DNA from: Rhodosporidiobolus odoratus
Taxonomy: Eukaryota; Basidiomycota; Microbotryomycetes; Sporidiobolales; Sporidiobolaceae
NCBI GenBank assembly: GCA_034387635.1
Contig: JAOANU010000009.1
Span: forward strand, 682,001-746,000
Direction: 5' to 3'
Length of the DNA stretch: 64,000 nucleotides
Below are positions 20,564-33,827 of the stretch, piece after piece (within the stretch, counting starts at the first letter, position 1; each line of letters opens with the position of its first letter). The notes under the pieces were generated by a model that saw only the letters and a list, made by a program, of their open reading frames with translations, was not told the origin of the DNA and searched no databases. The position numbers and the translations under genes were made by a program.

Positions 20564-23500
20564 CTAGAACAGCTCCTGCGCAATCCTACTCGGCGGTCCT
20601 CGAATCTCATTGTCCTGTCGTGTAAGAGAGGGGGCAGGCGAGTTAGGACACATCCTCTCGAAAAAGGAAAGAAAGGTGACAGCGAGACGTACGTTCTCCT
20701 GCCAGACCACCGCAGCCTCAAGCGACTCGTCTCCAACGTATACGACGAGCTGTTACCCACATGTCCAAAAATCAGTAACGCAGATTCAGCCTGGAGACGG
20801 AAGAAAGGGAGAAAGACGACGCACATCAACCTGAAGCTGTACCCATTCTTGACCCGCTTCGCCGTAGACCTTGGACAGTGCGACGAGGGAGAACAGGTCG
20901 GCAGAGACGTCGCAGATAGGGTGAAAGTCGGGGCGGGTTTTGCCTGCTCATCATCACCACGAAGGGACACAGCAGCATCAGAGTCAGCTGCGAAACGGCA
21001 ATCGGCAGAAGCCAAAGGAGGGGCTGCAAAAAAGGACATACCGTCCAACCCTGTCATCCAGCCATCTAACGCCTCCTCCGGTTCTGCCGTCTGTGGTGCG
21101 TTGCGCAAAAAAAGCTTGACGGAGAAGATGGGATTTCGAGCGGCGAGGCGGTAGCGGAAGTTAAAGGTCTTTCGCCAAGGTCGGGCAGGGTCGAGCATGC
21201 CATCCTATTACCAGCAGACAATGGTTGAGTGCCCAGTGGCTTTGTGCGAAGAGCCGCGACAGCCGATTGGTCGACGGAAGGAAAGGACGTACCCTCGGCA
21301 CTACCTCGCCCCATTTGCCCAGTACCAACCTCCTGCCCCCACTCCCCTCGTACAGCTCCCGCTCATGCGCACCCGGCAGCGTAGTCGTTCTCCAATCGAC
21401 CGCAGTCTGCACTCCCAAGGCGTACTTAGTTTTCCGCGGTCGCAAAGTCTCGGAGAGGTAGAACCGTAGGGCGCCTTCGGAGACGGCGGTGTGACTGTAT
21501 AGTCTGAGTGTCAGCAGATACTCGGATGTAAGTCAAGACGGTAGAGGAACGAACGTGGGAATGTCTGGGATGACGAGGGCGGTGCCGACTGGTTCGAAGG
21601 TTTCCTTCAATCGTCGGACTAGGTAAGGTGATTCACCGAAGCCCTGCGATGACCGCAAAAGTCAGTTTTTAAAAGGAATGACGCTTGAAAGTCGAAACGG
21701 GCTTACGCCGGAGAGGAGGATATGCTGCAGAAAGAGAGGAGAAACTCGGGTTTAGCAAGTCTATTTCCGCAGTCGAACGCGCAGAGGCAGATAAGCTACT
21801 CACCCGTGCGCCCCCTCTCGGTAAAGTGGAAGATAATCGAACGATAATGGCGTCAATAGAGGGTTTGAAGCAATTCTCCACGTCCCGCCTGAAGACCCGA
21901 ACCCAAGAAAAGTAAAGAAGTGTCAGTCCGGTTCGTACTATCATAAACGTTAGGAGACCGTGGCACGTTTTACGCACACAGTCAGCGTCATCCACCCATC
22001 CCTAACCTTCGCTCCCGTATCAATCCCCTTCTCCGCCTTTGCCTCCCCTCCACTCCCCACTTCAGGTTGAATCCTCAACCTAAACTCGGTCTTCTCCAGT
22101 CCGGTAAACTTGGGAAGGATTTTGGCGCGGAACTCGTCGAGGAGGTAGGCGGAGAAATGAGGGGCTTTGAATTTTGTTTTCGACATGCGGGAGGTGAGCA
22201 GGGCGTTGAAAGCGAGGAGGACGGAGTGGGCGCCGGCGGGGAGACCTACATGCCGGACAGTCGACAGGGCAAGAAGAGGAGACGCAGGATGTGAGCGCTT
22301 GCTCCATCACTGAAGATATGGCAAGGCGAGGCTAGCAGAGAAAACGGTCTAAGGAGGGAAACGCACGAGAAACAGGCTCATATGCCCGCAGCTTGAGCTT
22401 CGGCACCAGACTGCTCACGGTGTATCCGATCTATGCATGTCGCGAGAAATAGTCAGGAGCAGACGCTTCTGCAGGCCGGGAGGAAGCAAACGTACGATAG
22501 AGACCCCAAACTCGGCTGCATCGCACAGAGCGAATGATTGGTTCTCCTTTTACGGGAAGGATAATGTCAGCGCCAGGATGTGGGGTGCCGGAGGCGAAAA
22601 GGCTGGACAGCGTGGGACGTGGAAAGAATGAAACGAACCTGTAACCAGGTTCTTTCCGCATCTCGCGTGTGGCGCCGAGCAAAGTAAGTAATAGCTGCCG
22701 ACTCCTTCACGAAGATCTATGGAAAGTTTCTGATCAGCCTCGTGCAGCGGTGAAAGAGCACGAGGGTCTGCATGGCAGATACGGAGAGGAAAAACGCACC
22801 AGTCTGCCAACCCGGAAATCCCTCGGTAACAAACTGGCCTTCTCCATCGACTCCCTGATCAAGTCCGTTTCGGCGCTAGTCCATGTTGATGGGTGCGCGA
22901 CGACGAAAACGCATGAAGGCCAGAGTCGGAGGAAAGTCGCTTCGCCATTGGGTGTGGTTTCGGTGAAATAGGCGCGGGCGCTGCACGGCGGCGATGTCAG
23001 CGCTCCCAATCCAGAGCAAATGGTAGTAAGAGAGGGAAACGGACCAGGCTACGAGATGCTTGAGCAAGTCCCCATAGATATCCCTCAGCCGCGGACCATG
23101 GTGCACCTTGGCCTGCTTCTTCTCCTTCACGCTCGACCCAATGCCACTCAGCGCACCACTTCCCCCGTCAATCATACCGAGTAACACTGGCCTGCCTGAA
23201 TCGGTACTAGACTGACTTCGCAACGAGACGGATGAGGCAGAAGGGCCGTGGACTTCGGTTTTGGCATCTACTGCGTCGAGGAGTCCTTCCGAGGAAAGGG
23301 ACGCGGCGCTGTACATCGAGCCATTGGGAAAGGCTGAGGGGGCGGGAGTGGGAACGCCGAGTGAATAGGCGGAAGGAGTGGAGGATCGTCGAAGATTACT
23401 GGTGACTCCCGAAGTGAGCTTCTTCTTGCTCAACTTATTGGCATTGGCGGCGGTGGCGGAGGACAGTGCAGCGGTAGAGGTAGAGGAAGAGGCGGTAGGG

Positions 23501-24076
23501 GTCGGTCGCATCTGCTCCTTGAAGCTTCGGACGACGATCCATCCCTCTTCTTTTGCCCGACGTTCGGTATCTGGCAGTAGACATTCAGCGCCAATGGCTC
23601 GCGGTCGGTCTTCTCGGTCGTAGCTGAGGATGGAAGGCATGCGGGAGGGGACGGGGGTGTAGGCGGGGGAGGAATGGGGGAAGGTGAGGACAGTGCGAAT
23701 GGCGGCGGCGCTACTTCCGTGATTGTTGGAAGGGGACGCGGCAGTGGAAAGAGGTGTCGAGCCCCATCGCAAGTGAGTGAGGGTTACGGAACCTGGAGAA
23801 ATCCAAAGACAATCAGCATAAAAGGGAACAAGTCGCGGGGAAGGAAGAAAAGGGCGTACAGAACGAGTTGCCCAGATCAAAGCTGAGTACCATCTTCTCC
23901 TGTGGTTCGTAGTACCTCATGTCATCTGGCCTGAGTAGCCTTGCAAGTGCTGCATCCATTGCTGCTGGTTGAGGTGGAGGAGGAACCGGAGGAGGAGGAG
24001 GAGGAGGAGGAGGAAAGACCTGCGGGGTTGGGCGAGAAGCGAAGAATGGACTGGGTGCGGTGAGGGGCTGTTGCAT
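20564..24076 (-). CDS. HSPA12-like atypical Hsp70 ATPase
   Basis: Member of the Hsp70/actin ATPase superfamily, of the HSPA12-like kind expanded in basidiomycetes. After a proline run (FPPPPPPPPPVPPPPQ) and MDAALARLLRPDD comes phosphate loop 1, KMVLSFDLGNSF. Then follow a long Ser/Ala-rich insert, PRLRDIYGDLLKHLVAW, AHPSTWTSAETDLIRESM, DVGLPAGAHSVLLAF in the connecting region, RDVENCFKPSIDAIIVRL, and HILLSGGFGESPYLVRRL, the adenosine-binding glycine motif of the family. The end, traced over the last introns, is PDFHPICDVSADLFSLV, LVVYVGDESLEAAVVWQEN and DNEIRGPPSRIAQELF with the stop at 20564. The gene has many short exons. The canonical Hsp70 substrate-binding domain is absent, as in HSPA12. 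Role presumed in protein quality control or signalling, not known. Confidence 0.84.
23987..24015. repeat. GGA triplet run coding for polyproline
   Basis: A tract of GGA repeats on the plus strand, read on the minus strand as the proline run near the N-terminus of the HSPA12-like protein. Slippage here would change the number of prolines without a frameshift. Confidence 0.75.
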
Positions 24077-24706
24077 CGTTCCAGAGATAAGCCGAGCGTT
24101 CCAGCGTGACCAGAGTGTGCGCCAGTAGCCTCAAGCAGTGGCAGGAAGAGGAGTGACCAGCAATCCTCCGCGGACAGTGTTTACCTCGCTTTCTGGCAGC
24201 TTCAAGACCTATGAGGCCTGTACGAGCAGCTCAGGATGGCGGGCGGGCAACTCGCGAGCCGCAAGAGGGGTGCAGTCGCGCAAGGCACGGCAGAACAAAA
24301 GTGCCAAAAAAGCGACATCGGCGCGTTCGGTTCATAGCGGAAAAGGTGTCCTACATCTGTCTGAGTAAGCTACCGCCGTTCAGAGTGTTCCGGAGCCGAT
24401 TTTGTGTGGGTGATATTGCAATTGTTGCCGTGCCTTCGCCGGACGCGTTTCTGTTCCCATCTCATCTCACGAAACTCTGTCTGTGCCTGCTGCTGCTTCT
24501 CACATAGCAAGTGACTTGTACAACACCCTGTCTGCCTACCCAGGCTCATCTCCCGCACCCTCTTGACCCTTTTCCCCCCTTCACTCCCGCTCCTCCGTGT
24601 GCCAAGCCGCTCTCATCACCTCGCTCATCTGACACAAGCCAGTACAACTTGACACTAGACGACACAGCACACTGCAAGTCTTGTCAGCCTACACAAGTCG
24701 CCAGCC
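24077..24706. promoter_or_regulatory. Divergent promoter region of the Hsp70-like and flippase genes
   Basis: About 630 nt between two divergent starts. It is less GC-biased than the coding neighbours, with short open frames that look random. No element could be assigned with confidence. The stretch before 24707 is pyrimidine-rich, as in many fungal promoters. Confidence 0.5.
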
Positions 24707-27700
24707 ATGCGCTTCCTCCACCCTCATCGACAGAGCACACTAGACGCTCGCGAATCCCAGTTCGACCCTCAGACCGGCAGGAACCTCTCCGACACCACCC
24801 ACCAGGACTATGACCCAGCCACTGATCCAGAACTACGTGAGCTACCCGCCTTCGGTTGTACAACAGGCAATGGAGGAGAGGGGAAAGCGGTGCGGGCGCA
24901 AGAGGAGCTCGACATTCACTGCAGGGTGGCATGTGGACGCGTTTGGCTTAACGACTTTAGAGCACAAACGGTGCGAAGTGCTGCTGGGCGCATCCGACGC
25001 GTCTCTTTGCTGGTTGACAGTGTGTTCAGTCATCGGGAGCTCGGGGGTCGCTTCGGGGTGCTCGGGCACTGTCATCCGTGAATAGAGAAGGAGGGACGGC
25101 CGCCAGCAGACGGAGCAGTGCTGCAAGAGGAGTGCAATCCGAGCCTGGCAGCTTTGAAGACCCGAATGCAATTCGGCGTTTTCAACGAGATGCAGTACTG
25201 ACCTTAACTTTCTTCCCGGTCCCCTCCCCCTGCTCGCCCTATTCAGGTCTTCGCGTCGTTCACACTGCTGCCGAGTCTATTCATGAGACCCTGCAGGAAG
25301 AGGACCGTCGACGCATCAAGCGTCTCGCCTCCCGCCGCAACAAAGCCGACGATGACCAGCCTTCGTCAAGCCTGAAACCGAAACGTACGCTGTTTGGCCG
25401 GCGGAAACGGACGGGGACCATTACTTCGGCCAAGTCGAAAGCACAGGGTGAGGACGAGACAGAACGGATAGAGGAAGAGGTGAACTATGAGGAACGGGCC
25501 GAGTTGGAAAGGCAGCGGACGCGAGCGAACGCAGCTGCAGAGGCGGAGGAGAGTGCGCGGAGACAGGAGCAGCAGGATTCGACGGAGAGGAAGAAGAAGC
25601 AGAAGAAGACGGGGAAGAAGGAGAAGGAGAGGAGGACGGTTTGGGTTAATGTCGAGGGGGCCAAGACGGATCCGAGAGGGTACGAACGGAATAAGGTCCG
25701 CACGAGCAAGTATACGCTACTGTCGTTCCTGCCAAAGGTGCGTTTTGTTCCTTCCTCGTGCATTCATCTGAAGCCGCCTAACCTATGGTTCTCCCGCAGA
25801 ACTTGGCAGAGCAATTCCGCCGTATCGCCAACGTCTACTTCTTCGCCCTCATCGTCCTGCAAAGTGTGTCTTGTTCACTGCCGACCCCGTGACCTTGAGT
25901 GGCAGAACTTACCGTCTTTGCCCGCAGTCTTCCCTATCTTCGGGGCGACCACCCCGCAAGTTGCCATGCTTCCCCTTGTCGCCATTCTCGCCATTACCGG
26001 GTTGAAGGACGGCTTGGAGGATTTGCGCCGTCACTCGCTCGACAACGAGGTCAACAACTCGGCCGTCACTCGACTCGGAGACTGGAACAACGTCAATATC
26101 CCTGAAGATGACCGACCCTGGTGGGCATTTTGGCGACGGGAGAACCCGAACCACAAGGTCTCGCGGGGTGTGCGGAAGTTGCGAGAGAAGGAGGGGTCAT
26201 ACGACGCCGGCTTCCTCTACGCCGACCAGCCAGCCGAATCCCGAGAAAACTTTGGCAACCCCGACTCAATCGACATTGCCGGCCCTCACGCCCGAGGCGA
26301 GATGTTGAAAATCAACTCGAACTACTCTATCGATAGCCTAGCGGTTCCGGGTGGTGGTGGCTCATCCTACCCTCCTCGCCTCCTCCGTTCTTACACCCTC
26401 GAATCGACCCCTTCCGGCCCGAGCCCTTCTCTCTCCCAGTCTTCTGTTTCCCGTAAATCCAACTCCGAAGTCGTCTCGTACGATCAACCTGCACCTGGCA
26501 CAGCCAAGTGGGAGCGGACCCTGTGGAAGAAACTCGAAGTGGGCGACATTGTCCTCCTCAAAGAGAACGACCAAATCCCCGCCGATGTGGTCGTTCTCTC
26601 CACCTCGGACGCCGACGGCGTCTGTTTCGTCGAAACCAAGAACCTCGACGGCGAGACCAACTTGAAACCTCGCAAGGCGCTCAAGGCGACTATGGGGATT
26701 GGGAATGAGGAGGATATTGAGCACGCCAAGTTTTGGATTGATAGCGAGGCTCCGCATGCTAATCTTTATAGTTATAATGCGGTGTTGAGGTGGAGGAGTC
26801 GGGAGGAGAAGGTTGGGATGGAACATCCGGTGGTCGAGCATCATGTCAGGCAGGAGAGTCAGGAGATGCAGGTCCGTCTTGTTCAGCTGCGGCCATTCCC
26901 TGCCCCTTTACTGAGAAGGGATCTACTTTCTTTACAGGAGGCCATCACCATCAACGAGTTGCTGCTTCGAGGTACTCAGTTGCGAAACACCAAGTTCGTC
27001 ATCGGCCTTGTCGTTTTCACCGGGGCGGACACGAAGATCATGCTCAACCAAGGTTCGTTCTTCACTCAACCGCTCCAGAGTCTCCGTGGACTTACACAGT
27101 GAATCTACAGGCGAAACCCCCTCGAAACGATCGAAGATCGAAAAAGAGACCAACTTCAACGTCCTCATCAACTTCCTTGTTCTCGTCGCGCTATGTGTCG
27201 GTTGCGCCGTGGGCGCTGGCGTGTACGATAACATGACTGGACGGTCGTCGGACTACTATGAGCCGGACGCGGACTATACCTCCAACGCTGTTCTGAACGC
27301 TCTAATCATCTTCGGGTACGTTTGCATTCCCTTCTGACGCACACCCTACTCCCATCTCGTGCTTGTCTCTTTCGTCAAGAACCTTGATACTCACACTTTG
27401 TCTCGCCCGCAGTGCCACCCTCGTTCTCTTCCAGAACATTGTCCCCATCTCCCTCGTCATTACCGTCGAACTCGTCAAGACCATTCAGGCTTTCTTCATC
27501 TACAGTGACATCGAGCTCTACTACGAGCCTGTACGCTGCTCATCTTACACTCCAGAGCTTCTACCGCTGACCCTCACTCCGCTCGTGCAGCTCGACCTTC
27601 CTTGCGTCCCCAAGACCTGGAACATTTCAGACGACCTCGGCCAAATCGAGTACATCTTCTCCGACAAGACGGGTACCCTCACCCAGAACGTCATGGAGTT

Positions 27701-30700
27701 TCAGAAGTGCGCCATCGGAGGCGTTTCCTACGGCGAGGGAATCACGGAAGCGATGCTCGGCGCCGCCAAGCGTGAAGGCCGCGACACGTCCGCCTTCGAC
27801 CCGGCGCAGAACGTCGAGCACCTCACGGCTCGCAAGCAGCAGACTTGCGAGATCCTCCGAAACGGCTTCAAGAACAAGTTCATGCAGGAGGACAAGGTCA
27901 CCCTCATCTCGCCGCCGATGGCTGAGGAACTCGCCCGTCGCGGAACGCCACAGCACGAACGTCTCGCCAACTTTTGGCGCGCCCTCGCTATCTGTCATAC
28001 CGTCCTGACTGAGCGTCCCGACGAATCCAACCCGAACATCCTCGAGTTCAAGGCGGAGTCTCCCGACGAAGCCGCTCTCGTTTCCGCCGCTCGTGATGCC
28101 GGCTTCGTCTTCATCAACAAGACGAACCACGAGATCGAGATCGAGGTTCTCGGACAGAAGGAGCGCTACGTCCCCCTCCGAACGCTCGCCTTCAACTCCG
28201 CTCGTAAGCGGATGAGCTCCCTCGTGCGCTGTCCCGACGGTCGCGTCCTCCTCATCTGCAAAGGTGCCGACAGTGTCATCTACCAACGTCTCGCCGCCGA
28301 TCACGACCAGCAAATCATCGACACCACCTCGAAGCAACTCGAAGAGTTCGCCAATGCCGGTCTGCGAACGCTTTGCATTTCGAGTCGGTACCTCTCCTCA
28401 GAAGAGTTCCAGACTTGGAGCAAGGTGTACGACAAGGCTTGTGCGGCGGTTGAGGATCGTGAGGACGAGATTGAGCGGGCTTGCGAGTTGGTTGAAAAGG
28501 ATTTGACGATCTTGGGAGCGACGGCGTTGGAGGATAAGTTGCAAGAGGGCGTGCCTGATGCTATTGCTCAGCTGCACAAGGCGGGCATAAAGTTGTGGAT
28601 TTTAACGGGTAGGTCGAGGTTGCCCGCCTACCTCATAGCTGTCCTGTTCCCGCTCACCTTTCTTTCCCACTTTGACAGGCGACAAGCTGCAGACCGCCAT
28701 CGAGATTGGTTTCAGCTGCAACCTTCTGACGAACGAGATGGAGATTGTATGTATAGCCTATTCCTCTTTCTTGTTTCTTTGATTGACCCCTACCTTTTTG
28801 CAGATGATCCTCTCCGCCGAATCCGAAGAAGGTACTCGCGCCCAAATCGAAGCCGCCCTCGACAAGGTCAACCGGTCTCGCGCTGGCCTCGAACCGCTCG
28901 ATACCGACGTCCACGGCGAAAAGATCTCGGGGGCGACCAAGCCGGACGGTTTCGCAGTCGTGATTGACGGCGAGACCCTCCGCCACGCCCTCGAAGACTC
29001 GCTCAAGCCTATGTTCCTCGAGCTTACCACCCAATGCAATGCTGTCGTCTGCTGCCGCGTGTCGCCTAGTCAGAAAGCGCTTACCGTCAAGCTTGTCAAG
29101 GATGGCAAGAACGCCATGACCCTCGCCATTGGAGACGGTACGCCTTATTTCTCTCCGTGCTCTTCGTTACGCCTTACTCACATTTGCTGTTATGCAGGCG
29201 CCAACGATGTCGCCATGATCCAAGAAGCCCACATTGGTGTCGGTATCGCTGGTCTCGAAGGAGCTCAAGCGTCCATGTCTGCCGATTACGCCGTTGGCCA
29301 ATTCCGCTTCCTCACCAAGCTGCTTCTTGTTCATGGTCGATGGTGCTACATCCGCGTCGCCGACATGTACGCTTCTTCTTTGCATCTCTACTCTGCCTGC
29401 AAACAGGCCAGTTCTGCGAAGCAGCCCTGACTCGTCTTGTTTCCGTTTAGGCACGCCAACTTTTTCTACAAGAACATTGTCTGGACTCTCACTCTGTTCC
29501 TATACCAATTCTTCTGCAAGTACGTGGCACAATTCCTTCCTTTCGCCTCTACACTCCAGACTTACCCCGTGACATCCACAGCTTTGATTCCACTTACCTC
29601 TACGAATATACCCTCATCATGCTTTTCAACCTGGTCTTTACCTCTTTACCCGTCGCGGTTCTCGGCATCGTAAGCTTTTCCTCCTTCGCTGTTGGGCCTC
29701 TTGCTCGTTGACCTATTCTCGGTCGCAGTTCGACCAAGATTTGGATTCCCGCACTTCTCTGGCCTTCCCGCAACTGTACCGTCGCGGCGTACTCGGCAAA
29801 GAGTGGACTCGGCCAACCTTCTTCGGCTTCATGCTCGACGGTCTCTACCAAGCCGGCGTCTGCTTCTTCATACCCTACTTCGTCTTCGGGTTATCGACCT
29901 CCCTGTCGGTCACCGGGCACGATTGGTCGCTCTGGGAGTTCGGGACGACTGTCGCCGCTTGCGCTGTCACTGCCGCCAATCTCTACGTCGGACTGCACAT
30001 CCGTTACTGGACTTGGATGGTCTTCGTCATTATCATCGGGTCCTGTCTCGTCTTCCATGTCTGGATTGCGATCTACTCGCAATTCCCAGGCTTCTTCTTC
30101 CAGAACGAGCTCATGTGTTCGTTGCCATTTTGCCCTCGTTCCTCTCTACAAGTGCCTTTTGCTGATTCACAATACCTCTATAGACCTATATGGCACGCTC
30201 AACTTCTGGACGTCGATCGTCTTCACCCAGATTGCGGCAATCGGACCCAAGTTCGCCTACAAGTATATTAAGTCCGCTTACTGGCCTCTCGACTCGGACA
30301 TCGTGCGCGAGATGGCGATCCTGAAGCACAAGGGCAAGTCGGGCTTCGACCTCGAGCACGCCGGCGGTCACACCGACATTCACCCCTTCTCCGCCCCGAT
30401 CGAGACCCGCGAGCATCTTCCTCTCGTGCAAAACAACCCCGTCTCTCGGACGCGGCAGCGAGCCTTCAGCGAGCAGACATACTCGGAAGACCCCGCAACA
30501 CCTCATGAAGACCGGAACGCCGCCTTCACGAGTATACCGCATTCTCCCGCGAGCTTCGGCTCCACCGCTCCGACTCCCTACAGCCCAGCCATTCCTTCCC
30601 CCTTCGGCCCGTCTTCTCAGTCCCCTCACCCGTCGCTGTCGTCTCCCGTAACAGCGTCGGGATCTCCTACTCTCGTCCAGCCCGTCGCCCCGGTCGCCAT

Positions 30701-31121
30701 CCCTCGAATCCTCCTCAACGACAGTACCCCTCATACCTCGCTCCATTCGCATTACAGCAACTCGCCGCAGCACAACACTCCACCAGAGCAACAACGAACG
30801 TCCACCGCTAGCGACTTTGACGTGCTCGCCTACGCGCAACAACGAGACTCGCAATGGGGACCTCAACCTGGCTTTACCGAAGCCGACCTGCAGGCGCGAT
30901 CACCGCTCGAGGCAGCCCATCGACAATGGACCTCGGAGGCGTCGTCCGCGGGGGAGAGCTGGCACTCTGCACCACAAACGCCGTCGTCGCCGCCTCATCA
31001 GCCTTCCTATCGAGGCGAATCAGCTCAGGCTTACTACGGCTCGCCTCAACACCAGCAACAACGACAGGAGCACGAGCAGACTTCGGCATACTCGGGCGGC
31101 GAGACGGGGTATGCCATGTAA
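24707..31121 (+). CDS. P4-ATPase phospholipid flippase, Dnf type
   Basis: Moves phospholipids from the outer to the cytosolic leaflet at the plasma or endosomal membrane, with a Cdc50-family partner. Exon 1 (24707-24836, phase 1) joins over a long 410-nt intron to 25247. A basic, coiled N-terminus leads to [13 protein letters not shown] and [17 protein letters not shown], the first membrane segments. Actuator motif [16 protein letters not shown] (about 26630), preceded by a Ser/Pro insert as in Dnf1. Membrane segment 4 has [15 protein letters not shown]. Phosphorylation motif [12 protein letters not shown] (about 27656). Later ones are [51 protein letters not shown] and the P4-typical [17 protein letters not shown]. 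Six C-terminal membrane segments follow, then a long Ser/Pro/Gln-rich tail ending SGGETGYAM. All catalytic residues are intact. Start chosen because phases match. Confidence 0.93.
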
Positions 31122-31491
31122 ATCGGTAGGGTTGAGTTAGACGCCGGTCGTTTTCATTTTCGGTTTTTTGGTGTTTTGATCTACAGACCCTGTTTCTCTC
31201 CTTCTCTCTCGCCTTTGTTTCGTAGGATAGGTTGCGCTCGTTGTAAACTATTTTCTGACCTCCTAGTACAGCTTACTGCTCCGAAGGAGAGATTCCGCTT
31301 TGACAGGAGGCCGACTTGGGACTAGTTCGTGCCCGCCCAGCTTGCGGCGATACGGCTGACACTAACAGCGCACTCCACACGCCGTCTGGCCCGATCCTCG
31401 ACTCCTGGCGTTCCTTCCCTCGTCCCTCGTCTTGATCCACTCCCCACCTGATCAACTCGCTTTCAACTTCCCTCGACGTCGACAAGCAACC
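31122..31491. promoter_or_regulatory. Spacer between flippase and WDR59-like gene
   Basis: About 370 nt holding the flippase 3' end and the promoter and leader of the next gene. A branch-site plus acceptor pattern (CTGACACTAACAG, near 31355-31370) may belong to a leader intron. No WD40-coding sequence is present here. Confidence 0.5.
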
Positions 31492-33827
31492 ATGGGAAGT
31501 CGTCAGGAAGATCTATACACTCGTCGACAGCGAGACCAGGATCGCTCAGCCTGGATGGAGGGGGTCATCAGGGCATCGCAGCTCAACGCCGGCAGTCTAC
31601 CGCTGATGGACACCGAACGGAGGCGGCCTGGGAAGGACTCGCATACACCCCCTGGTCGTAGTCACATCGTGCCACCTCCACGCCAAGGAGGCGCGGTCTT
31701 CGGTCCCGCCGGTGGGTCCTTTTTCCTTCCTTTCCGCATCTTCCTGAAACCCTCCTTACAACTTGACGAACGCAGGGCAACTCGTCACATTCTCCTCTAA
31801 CACTGCCAGCACTCTTGCTGCTCGCAGTTGCGAGGAACCTGGGTCTCCACCCTCCGCGTCGCAACCGCCAGATCTCACGCCTTCCCCCTCAATACATCCC
31901 TCTTCTAGCTCGCTCGTCAAGATCATGGACGTGTCGCACCTCACGCTGATGCACCCGCGGCGATCGATGGCGACAGTCGGGAAAGCGCCGTTGTTAGTCG
32001 TGCAAGAGGCGGCAGCAGCGGCCACCGCAGCAAATGATCTGCTTCTAGCAAAGGTCTTCCACACTTTACAAGACTTTCTAGATGGCGACTCGGATGCGGA
32101 AGATGGCGAAGCGAATGCACGAATGGAGTCGCTTCCGGCCGAGCGATTGTTGCAGGAACTGTGCGTGCTTCCCCTGTCATGCTGCCTCGAGCCAGACTTA
32201 CCGTTTTTATCTTCCTTGTCAGGATGCGATACTTAGCGCATCTGAGAGATGTACAGACTCTCGGTATCGTCGCATGCCTGCTGGAGGCCTACGCCCGTGG
32301 TAGGTCTCCGCCTGCCCTTTCTCCGCTGCAAGTCCGCTAACTCGCTGGCTGATCCAGACGTTGAGGTCAACACAAGGCAGCGTGAGGCTTCGCAGCTGCC
32401 AGAAGATGACTATTTCAGCCAGCAACATCCCCTTACCAGCAAGGTGGAAGATGGCGAGCGGACGCCGTTACCCACAAGCGCCGGCTTACATCGCTCCGAG
32501 ACCCACTCGATGTCCTGGGCAAACCTCTCGGGCTTTTTCAACACCAGCATGCTCTCCCTTCGCAGTAGTTCACCGTCGTCCCCACCCAGCTCAGACAACC
32601 TACACCCTACTCGACCTCCATCTCGCAGCGCCAAATCTATCAGTCCGGCCTCTTCTCCCGGTCTCATGTCGGCAAAGAGCTCTCTGCGCTCTCAGCATGA
32701 CTTGCCCTCCTCTTTCCACCGTCCGACTGATGCCTCGCCTGAAGAAGAACGAAACGTGCGCGTACGGTCAAAGACATCGCCTAACGTGGTGACGTTCGGC
32801 GAGACCAGCGTCGCTGTCATCCCGAACAAAAGCTCCCTATCCGATAAGTACCCCGAAAAAGTGGCCCCGAAGAAACGAGTTACGGTTACCTACCACAGTC
32901 AAGCAAGCAGCATTGAGTTCGTCGCGTTATCGCTCGCCCCGCCAGCTCTCGCGGACTGCTGACCATGCGTCGTTCCGCAGTAGGCCAGCTTGTTGGTGGC
33001 TTACCGACCGCGCTCTGCTCGAGCTTGAGCTCATACGCTTAGCCTACGCCGAACTGCTCTTCCGATGGGGACTCGACCTGGAACGCGCCCATGTCCTCAA
33101 GCTCTGCCGGTCCGCTCGGTCTACTCAGTCGGGCGCGACTGTTGCAGCGGGCATGATCAGAGAGGCTAATGGGCTTGGTGCAGCGACCTCGATAGGTGCG
33201 CCAGCGAATTCTGCTTTCATGCCATTTCCCCCCGCCTGACATACCTCTTTGCTGTGTGCAGAGATGCCTCCGTGTTGTGTGCACTGCGGAGCTTATGTCG
33301 GAAGGGGAGAAGAAGCCTGCACCAGATGTCACCGACGACAGCGCGCCGTTCTCTGCATCCTGTGTCATCTTCCAATCAATGGTTAGCTCTTCTCTTCTTG
33401 TCTGCGTCTAAAGTGTTCCCCTGCTGAGTGTAGCCGGTCCCTCCATCAGGTCTTACGCAAAGCTGCTCGATGTGTCAGCACGTCGGTCACCTCAACTGCC
33501 TGGAACCCTGGTTCAGCGCGAACGAAGCGTGCCCGACTGGCTGTGGTTGCAGGTGCGCCGCTCACTACTCCCGATATTTTGCACCGTCGTGGCGATACTA
33601 ACAGCTTATCGCGTAGCTGTTTGTCGAACGGCGGCACCTCTGGCCTCTTCATCATCGCGCAAACTCGCCTCGCTCGCATATCGACTCACGCTGTTATCCC
33701 TCCGACCTCTCCCAACCCCAATACCGAGGCCCTCATCTCTCCAGCTGCTGCAGCAGCAGCAGCTATCTTGAAGAAGCCCGCTCGTAGCCCGGCTCCAGGT
33801 TGGGCGAGCCTCGTACCTTTCTCGTAG
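31492..33827 (+). CDS. WDR59/SEA3-like protein, C-terminal half only
   Basis: Eight exons in consistent phase: 31492-31711, 31776-32160, 32223-32299, 32358-32925, 32981-33195, 33262-33381, 33450-33552, 33617-33827, giving 632 residues. It follows the second half of WDR59 (yeast Sea3/Mtc5), a subunit of the SEA/GATOR2 complex that controls TORC1 at the vacuole. Matches: GAVFGPAGQLVTFSSN (the family's phenylalanine/glycine motif after its RWD domain), LAHLRDVQTLGIVACLLEAY, LIRLAYAELLFRWGLDLERA, and a C-terminal zinc RING: CVHCGAY, CTRCHRR, CILCHLPING, CSMCQHVGHLNC and CPTGCGCSC. The last motif is rebuilt by an intron with a TACTAAC branch site. The N-terminal WD40 propeller and RWD domain of the family are missing, and only 370 nt separate the start from the previous gene. 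An alanine run (SPAAAAAAA) precedes the end. Confidence 0.82.
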
